From an uncultured Candidatus Melainabacteria bacterium (lineage in GTDB: Bacteria; Cyanobacteriota; Vampirovibrionia; Gastranaerophilales; Gastranaerophilaceae): a DNA stretch of 37,791 bases. The DNA lies in the NCBI GenBank assembly GCA_949741915.1, contig CATJOM010000033.1:1-37791 (forward strand), given 5' to 3'. Below, piece after piece: positions 16,610-23,902 of this stretch. The translations under genes were made by a program, and so were the position numbers. Each line of letters begins with the position of its first letter. The stretch's first letter is position 1. Under the pieces are notes generated by a model. It searched no databases. It was not told the DNA's origin and worked only from the letters and a program-made list of their open reading frames with translations.

Positions 16610-16621
16610 CCTTCAATAAAC

Positions 16622-16649
16622 ATTATATCAATCATAATATTTTTTTCAA
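16622..16649 (-). promoter_or_regulatory. Sigma-70-like promoter pointing into the GC-rich island
   Basis: On the minus strand TTGAAA (16649-16644), a 16-base spacer and TATAAT (16627-16622) match consensus at 5/6 and 6/6. The expected start is near 16614, exactly where the hairpin island begins. No gene start lies downstream on this strand within the gap, so it would serve a non-coding transcript or be a chance match in AT-rich DNA. Confidence 0.5.
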
Positions 16650-16748
16650 GAACTTTTTCAAAAAAATTAAACAAAAGTTTTACATAAAAATCATTAATAC
16701 TGTTTTTAGCACCACTTAAGCGGGTTTAAACAGCATGATTAAATTTAT

Positions 16749-17558
16749 TTAGCCTCCAAGTTTTTTCGCTTTTTCCATTGTTCTTTTTATTGTCTTAAAA
16801 AGGATTTCTTCCATATTAGAGTTATTTAAGACATTATTGCCAACCTCGGTACAGCCTCCAGGCGTTGTTACAGCACGTATAAGCTCATCTGGGGTGTCTG
16901 GCGTTTCAAAAAGCATTTTGGCTGAACCAAGAGCAGTTTGAGCTGAAAGCCTCAGTGCTGTCAAATAATCAAGCCCAAGTGTTTCACCAGCTCTCGCAAT
17001 TTTTTCAATAATGTAATAGTAAAATGCAGGACCAGAGCCTGAAATTGCAGTTACGATATCAATATCTTTTTCTTCAATATATATAGCTTTTCCAAGGTTT
17101 AAGAAGAGATTATATACAAATTCTGCGTCATAGTCATGGGCAAATTGACCCTTGCATACTGCACTCATGCCTTCTGAAATAAGCGCCGGAGTATTTGGCA
17201 TGACCCTTACTACTCGCGTATTTGGCAGAGCATCTTCATATGTTTTAAGACAGACGCCTGCAAGAATTGAAATCAATAGATGATTTCTTACCTTGTCTTT
17301 TATTTCATCGAGCACCTCTTTAATTACAAATGGCTTTGTTGCTATTAAAACAATTGAAGTTTTTGCCATTAATTCCTCAATGTCAAATGCGGTTTCAATA
17401 TTTAAGTTTTTTGAAGCACACTTCATTGTATCTTTATTAACATCAAAGCCAATAATATTTTCTTTTTTCATAAAACCACTTTTAATCATGCCGTTGATTA
17501 TGGCTGTAGCCATTCTGCCAAGGCCTATAAAGCCAATTTTTTGCTCTGTCATATCCAT
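16749..17558 (-). CDS. proC: Pyrroline-5-carboxylate reductase
   Basis: ProC catalyses the last step of proline synthesis, reducing 1-pyrroline-5-carboxylate with NAD(P)H in the cytoplasm. The N-terminal dinucleotide motif is GFIGLGRMATAIINGM, followed by LIATKPFVIKEVL, RVMPNTPALISEGMSA, and the C-terminal signature SGSGPAFYYYIIEKIARAGETLGL with TTPGGCTEVG. The length of 269 residues is normal. The ATG at 17558 follows GAGGCGG; Met3 is an alternative. It is divergent from rpmH, and a TATAAT on the minus strand at 17611-17616 overlaps the -10 of the rpmH promoter. No other proline genes are nearby. Confidence 0.95.
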   Translation of the reverse strand: MDMTEQKIGFIGLGRMATAIINGMIKSGFMKKENIIGFDVNKDTMKCASKNLNIETAFDIEELMAKTSIVLIATKPFVIKEVLDEIKDKVRNHLLISILAGVCLKTYEDALPNTRVVRVMPNTPALISEGMSAVCKGQFAHDYDAEFVYNLFLNLGKAIYIEEKDIDIVTAISGSGPAFYYYIIEKIARAGETLGLDYLTALRLSAQTALGSAKMLFETPDTPDELIRAVTTPGGCTEVGNNVLNNSNMEEILFKTIKRTMEKAKKLGG

Positions 17559-17586
17559 ATTTATCCGCCTCTCTTGTGTACCAAAC

Positions 17587-17615
17587 TTGACACTTTACTA
17601 TATCTAAACTATTAT
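17587..17615 (+). promoter_or_regulatory. Strong sigma-70 promoter for rpmH-rnpA
   Basis: TTGACA (17587-17592) matches the -35 consensus exactly; TATTAT (17610-17615) follows after exactly 17 bases. AAGGAG at 17643-17648 and the rpmH ATG at 17655 follow. The opposite strand reads TATAAT at 17611-17616, so the proC and rpmH promoters overlap. Confidence 0.85.
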
Positions 17616-17654
17616 ATTTCATACTGATAATATAAAAATGTCAAGGAGAAAATA

Positions 17655-17807
17655 ATGCGTCGTACACTTGAAGGCACAAAAAGAAAAAGACAAAGAGTTA
17701 GCGGCTTTAGAGCAAGAATGGCTACACCACAGGGACAAAAAACTCTCAACAGAAGACGCGCAAAAGGCCGTCACAGTTTAGCAATTTCTGCAAAGAAACG
17801 TGCTTAA
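17655..17807 (+). CDS. rpmH: Ribosomal protein bL34
   Basis: A 50-residue, very basic protein that begins [13 protein letters not shown] and contains [13 protein letters not shown], then [13 protein letters not shown], the universal bL34 pattern. bL34 is part of the large ribosomal subunit near 23S domain I. It starts at ATG 17655 after AAGGAG, and its last 8 bases overlap the GTG start of rnpA, the classic rpmH-rnpA arrangement. The start MRRTLEG differs slightly from the usual MKRTFQP but the rest is diagnostic. Confidence 0.97.
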   Translation: MRRTLEGTKRKRQRVSGFRARMATPQGQKTLNRRRAKGRHSLAISAKKRA

Positions 17808-18168
17808 AAAACAATTAAGACTTAAATCAAACTCATCCTTTAAGGCAACTTATTTTCAAAAAAGGGTTGTCTCAGATGAGTTTTTTGTATTATACGCAGG
17901 AAAAAACAAGGAAAACCCTGAATTTCAAACAAAAATAGGCTTTGTTGTAAGCAAAAAAATTCACAAACGAGCAGTAAAGAGAAACAGAATCAAAAGACTT
18001 GCAAGAGAAGCTGTTAGATTGTTAATCAAAAACAATGAAATCGAGCTTTATAATTCATTTCAAAGTTTGATTTATGTGGCAAAAGATGAAAGTTTAAATT
18101 TGGATTTCGAAAAAACCAAAAAAAGTGTTACAAAACTTATAAATAAATTAGCAAATAAATTTATTTAG
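17800..18168 (+). CDS. rnpA: Ribonuclease P protein component
   Basis: RnpA is the small basic cofactor of RNase P that helps the catalytic RNA mature tRNA 5' ends. The 122-residue product has the conserved [19 protein letters not shown] segment, including the RNR box [18 protein letters not shown] that binds P RNA. Translation begins at GTG 17800 inside rpmH, with no separate ribosome site, so it should be coupled to rpmH translation. In many bacteria yidD and yidC follow; here a P-loop kinase gene follows instead. The rnpB RNA itself was not found in this window. Confidence 0.95.
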   Translation: MLKKQLRLKSNSSFKATYFQKRVVSDEFFVLYAGKNKENPEFQTKIGFVVSKKIHKRAVKRNRIKRLAREAVRLLIKNNEIELYNSFQSLIYVAKDESLNLDFEKTKKSVTKLINKLANKFI

Positions 18169-18186
18169 GGGTATTATACATCTATA

Positions 18187-19047
18187 ATGAACAGTTTACT
18201 TGAAGATATAAATTGCACAAAAGACAAAATTCAAAAACCAAATTTTGAAACCCGCATGGGCAGGGAATTTTTGGCGTTTTATTTAAAGACAAAATTTAAA
18301 CAGATAATCAACTGGGATAAAAAAACCGGCCAAAATTTATTCACAGGCGTTAAAGATAATTTCCTTGAACAGTTTTTGGACAGACTAATAAGCAAGCCTA
18401 AAGAAAGAATTTTGATTGGGATAACAGGGGAATCTGCTTCGGGCAAATCTACAATTTGCAATGAAATTTCAAGAAACACCGAAAGATTAAATCTTCCAGT
18501 CACTATTTTAAATGCTGATAATTATTTCAGGGATATTTCTCACTTAATCAAAGAGCATGGCGATTTCGACAGACTTCGGGATGCAGGATACGATGTTGAT
18601 GCACCTGAGAATTTTCAGCTTGATTTAATGGCTAAAAATCTTTTTGATTTAAAGCAGGGCTGTGATATTTTGGCGCCAAAATATCTCGTAAATGGCACGG
18701 GGGTGAGTGTCCCATCAGCACTTCCTGTTAAAAGCAACAAGGTTATTGTAATTGAAGGCATGGCCACAATGTTTGAGCCTGTAAAAAGCCTTTTTGACAT
18801 TAAAGTTTACGTTGAGATTGACAACAAAATTAGAAAAAAACGTTTTATAAACCGTGCAAAAACCCGCAATCAAGATAAAGAAAACGCCCACAAACACTGG
18901 GAATATGTTCTCAGATCGGGCGAAAAATATATTCAGCCCGCAAGAAAAGATTGTGATATCATTGCAAGCGGCGAATGCGATTTAGATTATTTTTCAAAGC
19001 TTTTAGAATACATTAATGCAGTAACGAATAGCTTTCTTGAAGAATAA
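18187..19047 (+). CDS. Uridine kinase/phosphoribulokinase-family P-loop kinase
   Basis: This is a 286-residue P-loop kinase. Walker A is GITGESASGKST (residues 78-89). It is followed by LNADNYFRDI and a DAPENFQLDLMAKNL stretch, matching the uridine-kinase/PRK fold (compare the D-x-F-Y and D-x-P-x-A-F-D motifs of Udk). A VIVIEGM strand precedes the lid region KKRFINRAKTRNQ. The N-terminal 70 residues are an extra segment not seen in classical Udk (about 210 aa). The substrate could be uridine/cytidine or another small alcohol. It sits 18 bases after rnpA and is likely co-transcribed with it. The family call is confident; the exact substrate is not. Confidence 0.75.
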   Translation: MNSLLEDINCTKDKIQKPNFETRMGREFLAFYLKTKFKQIINWDKKTGQNLFTGVKDNFLEQFLDRLISKPKERILIGITGESASGKSTICNEISRNTERLNLPVTILNADNYFRDISHLIKEHGDFDRLRDAGYDVDAPENFQLDLMAKNLFDLKQGCDILAPKYLVNGTGVSVPSALPVKSNKVIVIEGMATMFEPVKSLFDIKVYVEIDNKIRKKRFINRAKTRNQDKENAHKHWEYVLRSGEKYIQPARKDCDIIASGECDLDYFSKLLEYINAVTNSFLEE

Positions 19048-19171
19048 TGGCAATATAAAATATAATAGACAGCGTTTGCCGTTTTTTGTAACATTAAAAA
19101 CTTTTAGTATACAGTTTGCGATTTCATTTATATTCCCAGTAAAATCTTAACAATGCTAATAAACCCTTTTG

Positions 19172-19699
19172 CTAATGAATTGTAAAATATTTTTTTACTG
19201 CCAAAAATAACGGCAGGGCATTATTTTTTAATGAATCAAAATCAAAGCTATTGTCTATCTTGTAATTCCAACCATCATAATTATCAAGAGCTATTTCTGT
19301 TAAATCATTTGCATTTGTTATTGTTCCTCTTTTTTGTCTTGATTCCAAAGAGGCTTCAACCCTAATCATAAAAGCATTATTGGACTTAAAAACATCCAAT
19401 TCATGTTCAAGGCGCAAATCAGGCACAATAATATCAGTGTTCATATTCAAAATTTCATGCAGCCAAAAATCTGGATTTTGCTTTCTACCCCAATCACCAA
19501 GATTTATAAGGTCTGTTCTGTATTTTGATTTATTGTTTTCTATTTCATCAAACGTTAAATTATTGTTTTTTGCATACATTAATTTTATAGCATCACCTAT
19601 GCCTACTCTTTGAAAACTTTGAAATTCATCAAGCAAAAGTTTTGCCAAGGTATCTTTTCCTGAATATTGTTTTCCTGATATTACAATTAATTTTTTCAT
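19172..19699 (-). CDS. Phosphomevalonate kinase/dNMP kinase-like P-loop protein
   Basis: This is a 175-residue small-molecule kinase of the P-loop NMP kinase superfamily. The P-loop reads SGKQYSGKDTL, with Asp in place of the usual Ser/Thr after GK, as in animal-type phosphomevalonate kinase (SGKRKSGKD) and phage T4-type dNMP kinase. Later landmarks are DLINLGDWGRKQNPDFW, VPDLRLEHELDVF, SLESRQKRG and LDNYDGWNYKIDN, a series that matches the order of motifs in human PMVK. No other mevalonate genes are nearby, so a nucleotide substrate is at least as likely. It is convergent with the uridine-kinase-like gene. An upstream minus-strand hairpin with a T-rich tail (19811-19832) may attenuate it. 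Confidence 0.55.
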   Translation of the reverse strand: MKKLIVISGKQYSGKDTLAKLLLDEFQSFQRVGIGDAIKLMYAKNNNLTFDEIENNKSKYRTDLINLGDWGRKQNPDFWLHEILNMNTDIIVPDLRLEHELDVFKSNNAFMIRVEASLESRQKRGTITNANDLTEIALDNYDGWNYKIDNSFDFDSLKNNALPLFLAVKKYFTIH

Positions 19700-20081
19700 A
19701 GCAAAAATTATATTATATTTTAAATTTCAGATAATACTTCAAAATTATGATTTTTGCAGCATTTGGCAGTGAATATTTAATCCCTAATTTTGGCAATAGC
19801 ATTAAATAAAAATCCGCCAATTTAGGCGGATTGATACATTTTCTCCATAAAGTCCGTAGCCGTTAAGCTAAATAAATTCTTTGTTTCTACTAACTTTCGT
19901 TTTCACTTACATATATATAAAGTATTTTTGTATATATAAATTGCACAAAAAGTATATATCGTTACAAAACTTAATAAATTGAGATAAAAAAGGCAATTAT
20001 TAAAAAGAAAATGTTTTTATTAAAGTGTAGAGATTTTAAAAACACCACACGAGAGATTAAAAACTTTAGGAGAGTAAAACT
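19700..20081. other. 382-base divergent intergenic region
   Basis: This separates the PMK-like gene (minus) from the coiled-coil gene (plus). It holds a perfect hairpin at 19811-19832 (AATCCGCC, 6-base loop, GGCGGATT). On the minus strand TTTATTT follows the hairpin, a terminator or attenuator layout. On the plus side, TATATATAAA occurs at 19912-19921 and 19931-19940 with TATATATC at 19953-19960, spaced about two helical turns. They are probably -10 or regulator elements of the coiled-coil gene. Confidence 0.5.
19811..19832 (-). terminator. Perfect 8-bp hairpin with T-rich tail on the minus strand
   Basis: AATCCGCC (19811-19818) and GGCGGATT (19825-19832) flank AATTTA. Read on the minus strand the stem is followed by TTTATTTAAT. 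It lies 112 bases upstream of the PMK-like ATG, with no minus-strand gene close behind it, so it may insulate or attenuate that gene. Confidence 0.5.
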
Positions 20082-20576
20082 ATGGGCTGGGTAACATTAT
20101 CGCTCAGAAAAATGGCATTAAAGCAAAGGATATCAAACCTTGAGTACAGACTGGTTCAAATCAGCCAGGAACAACAATCCCTGGCAAACCAATCATCCTA
20201 CACTCAAAGATATCTCGGTGCTGTACAAAATCAAAAACTCTCTCAACTAAATGCCCAACGTACAAACTTCCTAGAGAATGCAAGAGAAAAATACCAAAGC
20301 ACAGACGGTACATCCATGAGCACTAATGATTATATGGATTTACAGAGTGCGATGGATCAAATAAATTTAAATTATCAGTTTGAACAAATGAATATGGAAT
20401 CAATATTCCAAACACAGCAAGATTCATTATTACAAGAAATAAACACAAAACAGCAGCAGCTTGAACTTGAGCAAGAGCAGATTCAAACACAGCTTTCAGC
20501 AGCAAGAGCCGAAGAAGAACAGCTATCTGAGGCTGTAAGCCAAGACATTAAGAACAATGCTATTAAGCTTGTATAA
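20082..20576 (+). CDS. Gln-rich coiled-coil protein of unknown function
   Basis: I do not recognise a family. The 164-residue product has two long heptad regions, roughly residues 8-75 (LRKMALKQRISNLEYRL onward) and 105-155 (SLLQEINTKQQQLELEQ onward), separated by a Ser/Thr/Met-rich loop. Gln and Glu are very frequent and there are no cysteines. No signal peptide, membrane helix or catalytic motif is seen. The ATG at 20082 follows AGGAGAG, a good ribosome site, and a terminator follows at 20634, so it is a real single-gene transcript. The composition recalls secretion-apparatus or filament-associated coiled coils (type III translocon or chaperone-like), but nothing nearby supports that. Confidence 0.75.
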   Translation: MGWVTLSLRKMALKQRISNLEYRLVQISQEQQSLANQSSYTQRYLGAVQNQKLSQLNAQRTNFLENAREKYQSTDGTSMSTNDYMDLQSAMDQINLNYQFEQMNMESIFQTQQDSLLQEINTKQQQLELEQEQIQTQLSAARAEEEQLSEAVSQDIKNNAIKLV

Positions 20577-20931
20577 AAGAATGATTAATTAAGACAGTTA
20601 ATTAATTTTGGATAGGGAAATAGGTTAATATTTATGCCCAGAGTGAGCTATTGCTTTCTTTTGGGCATTTTATTTTTTACAGCCTTACAAGGAATTACCG
20701 CAATTTGTATTGAATACAGTTTTTTGATTTTACATATTTGCACTAAAGTCAAGGGCATAAATTTTAAAAAAAATAAAGAAGCCGAAAAAAGTACCAAGAT
20801 GCACTCTTTCCGGCCAACAGTAGCAAATACGGCATTATACTTAAGAGACGATTTGTGATAAAAAATGTTCCTTTCGTACGCCCATATTTTTGAAAAGCGC
20901 ATAAAAGTTTGTTTAAAGTATAATACTTTTT
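20577..20931. other. 355-base intergenic region before glcD
   Basis: It contains the terminator of the coiled-coil gene (20634-20678) and otherwise shows no credible gene; the 74- and 84-codon frames on the two strands share the same bases and carry no motif. TATAAT at 20919-20924 lies only 7 bases before the glcD ATG. Confidence 0.55.
20634..20678 (+). terminator. Intrinsic terminator after the coiled-coil gene
   Basis: ATGCCCA (20634-20640) pairs with TGGGCAT (20662-20668) around a 21-base loop, then TTTATTTTTT follows. It lies 58 bases past the stop codon. Confidence 0.7.
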
Positions 20932-22302
20932 ATGCAAAAAGTATTTGATGAAATTAGAGCTTTAAATATAAAGCTTTTATATAAAAGAGAGGATGTTTAC
21001 CCTTATGCCTTTGATACTGCGCCAATCAAAGATGAAGTGGTGTTGCCATTATGTGTTGTTTTCCCAAAAAATACAAAAGATGTACAAAACATTGTAAAGC
21101 TTGCAAAAAAATATGGTTTAAATGTTATCCCCAGAGGAGCTGCAACCTGTCATACCTCTGGATGTAAACCAAACAATAAAAGCATAGTAATACATCTGTC
21201 TTTTATGGATAAAATAATAGAACTTAATAAGGAAGATTTAACAATTAAGGTTGAACCTTATGTCACAATAAAATTTTTACAAAATGAGGCTGAAAAGCTT
21301 GGGCTTTTTTTCCCGCCAGATCCGTCAAACCTTGCAGTTTCAACAGCAGGCGGGGCTGTTTCATTATCATCTGGCGGCCCCAGAGCATTTAAATACGGCA
21401 CAACAAAAGACTATGTTATTAATTTAAAAGTTGTGCTTGCATCCGGCGAAATTTTAGAGACTGGGGCAAATGTTGCAAAAAATGTCACAGGATACAACCT
21501 TACACAACTATTTACAGGCTCTGAAGGGACACTTGGAATAATTACAGAAATTACATTCAGGCTTATTCCAAAACCAGATAAAAGGCTTGTAACACTTTGC
21601 TATTTTGACAGCATAATCAAGGCGGGGCATGGTGTTAATAACATTATAAATGCGCTCATTGTGCCAGCAACATTAGATTTACTTGACAGAAACACCCTTA
21701 AAACAATTGAAAAATTCAATCCAACAGGACTCTTTGAAGAACAAGAAGCGGCTTTGCTAATAGAAATTGATGGCAGCGAAGCAAAAATAAAAGAAGATAA
21801 TGAAAAGCTTTTTTCAATATTAGAGAAATCTGGTGCTATTAAAATAATTCAGAGCAAAAATGAAGAAGAAAACGAAAATATTTGGAAAACAAGAAGAAGT
21901 GCGTATGCCTGTGTTACAAAATTAAGACCAAATGCCGCAACTGAAGATGTTGTTGTCAACAGAAGCAAAATCGTGCCACTTATTGAGGGTATACAAAAAT
22001 TGAGTCTAAAATATAATATTACAACCTGCATTATGGGCCATGCTGGAGATGGAAACATTCATCCAAATTTTGCTTTAGATCTTAATAACAAAGAAGAAAA
22101 AGAAAATTTTGAAAAATTAAAGGATGAACTGTTTAGACTTGCAATAAGTCTAAATGGAAGCCTTTCAGGAGAGCACGGCATCGGAAGCGAAAAGAAGCCA
22201 TATCTTGACATTGCACTAGAGCCAGTTGCACTTAAATATATGGAAAAGATTAAAAAACTTTTTGACCCTGATAATATTATGAATCCAAATAAGATGTTTT
22301 AA
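20932..22302 (+). CDS. glcD: FAD-linked oxidase, GlcD-type (D-lactate/glycolate dehydrogenase)
   Basis: This is a flavoprotein oxidising 2-hydroxy acids such as glycolate or D-lactate. The FAD_binding_4 half (about residues 35-210) has NVIPRGAATCHTSG, FPPDPSNLAVSTAGG and NVTGYNLTQLFTGSEGTLGI. The C-terminal FAD-oxidase domain has IMGHAGDGNIHPNF and the closing SGEHGIGSEKKPYL. At 456 residues it is a typical length. No glcE/glcF or iron-sulfur subunit is adjacent, so it may act alone or with an electron-transfer flavoprotein encoded elsewhere. There is no ribosome site. TATAAT only 7 bases before the ATG suggests a leaderless mRNA. The MATE gene follows after one base. Confidence 0.9.
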   Translation: MQKVFDEIRALNIKLLYKREDVYPYAFDTAPIKDEVVLPLCVVFPKNTKDVQNIVKLAKKYGLNVIPRGAATCHTSGCKPNNKSIVIHLSFMDKIIELNKEDLTIKVEPYVTIKFLQNEAEKLGLFFPPDPSNLAVSTAGGAVSLSSGGPRAFKYGTTKDYVINLKVVLASGEILETGANVAKNVTGYNLTQLFTGSEGTLGIITEITFRLIPKPDKRLVTLCYFDSIIKAGHGVNNIINALIVPATLDLLDRNTLKTIEKFNPTGLFEEQEAALLIEIDGSEAKIKEDNEKLFSILEKSGAIKIIQSKNEEENENIWKTRRSAYACVTKLRPNAATEDVVVNRSKIVPLIEGIQKLSLKYNITTCIMGHAGDGNIHPNFALDLNNKEEKENFEKLKDELFRLAISLNGSLSGEHGIGSEKKPYLDIALEPVALKYMEKIKKLFDPDNIMNPNKMF

Positions 22303-22303
22303 G

Positions 22304-23641
22304 ATGATAAATACTGTGATTAACAAAATAAAAGAATACAAAAATTATACAAAAGAACTTGTAGGGCTTTCGATTCCTATAATTTTAGGAAATGTCGGCA
22401 ATATGTTGATTGGTGTCGGCGATGTTATTGTTGCAGGGCGGCACAGCACCATTACTCTTGCCGCGATAAGCATTGCAAGTGCTATCTTTATGACATTTCT
22501 AATAGCTGGAATTGGTTTTATGGCAAGCATCTCACCTGTAGTATCAAACCTTCGCGGAAAAAGAATTCCTTCCAAAAACTTATTCAGGGTAACAACTGTA
22601 TATTCCCTTTTAATAGGGTTTTTATTCTTTGCTCTCATAAGATTAATAATCCCAACGGTACCATATATGGGTCTTGCGGATGATTTAGCTTTTTATGTGG
22701 TTGAATATCTTGAAATTTCAAGCTGGGGAACCTTTGCAGGGCTTTTATTTGTGGCGTTTAAAGAATTTTTGCAAGCCTATGAAATAGTTGTGTTTCCGAA
22801 TCTTATTGTTGTTGGGGCAATATTTCTAAATGTATTTTTAAACATAGTGCTTGTCTTTGGCTATTTTGGTTTTCCAGAGCTTGGGGTAAAGGGGCTTGCA
22901 ATTGCAAGCCTTATTGTCAGATGGCTTATGGCGATATTTTTATTTATATACTGTATTCCGTTTTTAAGGGGCAAAACAAGCAAATATAAAAGTTATATAA
23001 AAGATTTGATTAAAACCGGATGGCCAATCTCCCTTGCAATGTTTTTTGAATTTTTAGGGTTTAATATAACAGCAGTTCTTGTTGGCAAATTTTCGGCAGT
23101 ATATGCTGCCTGCCACAACATTATTGTCACTATGACTGGCACAACATATATGATACCATTATCAATATCTAACGCAGCAGCCATAAAGGTGGGTTTTGCA
23201 AACGGCGAAAAAAATATTGCGAATATTAAGAAATACACAATAACAGGATATATTTTGATTATCGGTTATATGGCAATGAATATGATTTTATACGGAGTAT
23301 TTCCAAAGCAGCTATTAGAAATTTTCACCAATGACGCCATTGTTGTGCAAACCTGCCTTCCTGTTTTTGGCATAGTTTTATGTTTCTTATTCTTTGATGG
23401 TATGCAATGCGCCTGTGTAGGCGCACTTAAAGGATTAAAAGAAACCAAACCCATAATGTGGACAATGGCATTTGCTTATCTTATTGTTAGCATTCCAATT
23501 GGAAGCTTACTTGCATTTAAATACAATATTGTACTAAATGGCTTCTGGGCTGGGCTTGCCTGCGGAATAATTGTTGCCTGTATAATATCAAACACCATAT
23601 TGCTTAGAAAAATTAAGAAGCTTGCAAAAAATTATCAATGA
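22304..23641 (+). CDS. MATE family multidrug efflux transporter
   Basis: This is a 445-residue membrane protein with about 12 hydrophobic helices in two similar halves. The MatE opening LVGLSIPIILGNVGNMLIGVG and its second-half counterpart GWPISLAMFFEFLGFN are recognisable, as is GGxx-type FMASISPVVSN. MATE proteins export cationic drugs, flavonoid-like metabolites or other small molecules in exchange for Na+ or H+. It starts one base after glcD, without its own ribosome site, so the pair is co-transcribed. Whether it exports a metabolite connected with the oxidase is speculation. Confidence 0.92.
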   Translation: MINTVINKIKEYKNYTKELVGLSIPIILGNVGNMLIGVGDVIVAGRHSTITLAAISIASAIFMTFLIAGIGFMASISPVVSNLRGKRIPSKNLFRVTTVYSLLIGFLFFALIRLIIPTVPYMGLADDLAFYVVEYLEISSWGTFAGLLFVAFKEFLQAYEIVVFPNLIVVGAIFLNVFLNIVLVFGYFGFPELGVKGLAIASLIVRWLMAIFLFIYCIPFLRGKTSKYKSYIKDLIKTGWPISLAMFFEFLGFNITAVLVGKFSAVYAACHNIIVTMTGTTYMIPLSISNAAAIKVGFANGEKNIANIKKYTITGYILIIGYMAMNMILYGVFPKQLLEIFTNDAIVVQTCLPVFGIVLCFLFFDGMQCACVGALKGLKETKPIMWTMAFAYLIVSIPIGSLLAFKYNIVLNGFWAGLACGIIVACIISNTILLRKIKKLAKNYQ

Positions 23642-23902
23642 TTTATTAAACCCTGTATTTAAAATACCACCATTTGCAACTTTGCATAAGAAACCAAAAT
23701 AATCAACATTTATCAATACCATACGAATAGCAATAATATTTGATAATCATCCACAAAAAAGAATTGTTATTCTGGGCGCGCTTTTAGAATCATACAATTT
23801 TTAGACAATATTTAGTGGACAGATGTGGATATTTATTTGTAATATACACATAAAGTCTATATTTCAATTAGCAAAAAGGATGTTATTGGTATAATCCACT
23901 TA

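Larger units (their letters stand above)
16470..16614 (-). ncRNA. Candidate small RNA: GC-rich island with three hairpins
   Basis: About 145 bases with high GC in a very AT-rich convergent spacer. Stem A: 16474-16483 with 16497-16506 (10 bp perfect). Stem B: 16524-16533 with 16552-16561 (9 of 10), competing with CGGGG 16535-16539 and CCCCG 16563-16567. Stem C: 16578-16586 with 16601-16609 (9 bp perfect). Read on the minus strand, all three loops are C-rich: CCACCGCC, ACCTCCACC and TTCCTCCACC; the latter two carry the anti-Shine-Dalgarno core CCTCC. A TTGAAA-N16-TATAAT promoter points into it from 16649 on the minus strand. It matches none of tmRNA, SRP RNA, RNase P RNA or 6S RNA that I could recall. 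The plus strand cannot be excluded, and the outer stems may simply be opposed terminators. Confidence 0.4.
16064..16748. other. 685-base convergent intergenic region with GC-rich hairpin island
   Basis: This lies between the 3' ends of the oxidoreductase gene (plus) and proC (minus). 16104-16129 is a terminator. 16131-16440 is AT-rich with only a small TGCGT/ACGCA hairpin at 16208-16220. 16470-16614 is a strikingly GC-rich, hairpin-dense island, annotated separately. There is no ORF of note. Confidence 0.7.
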
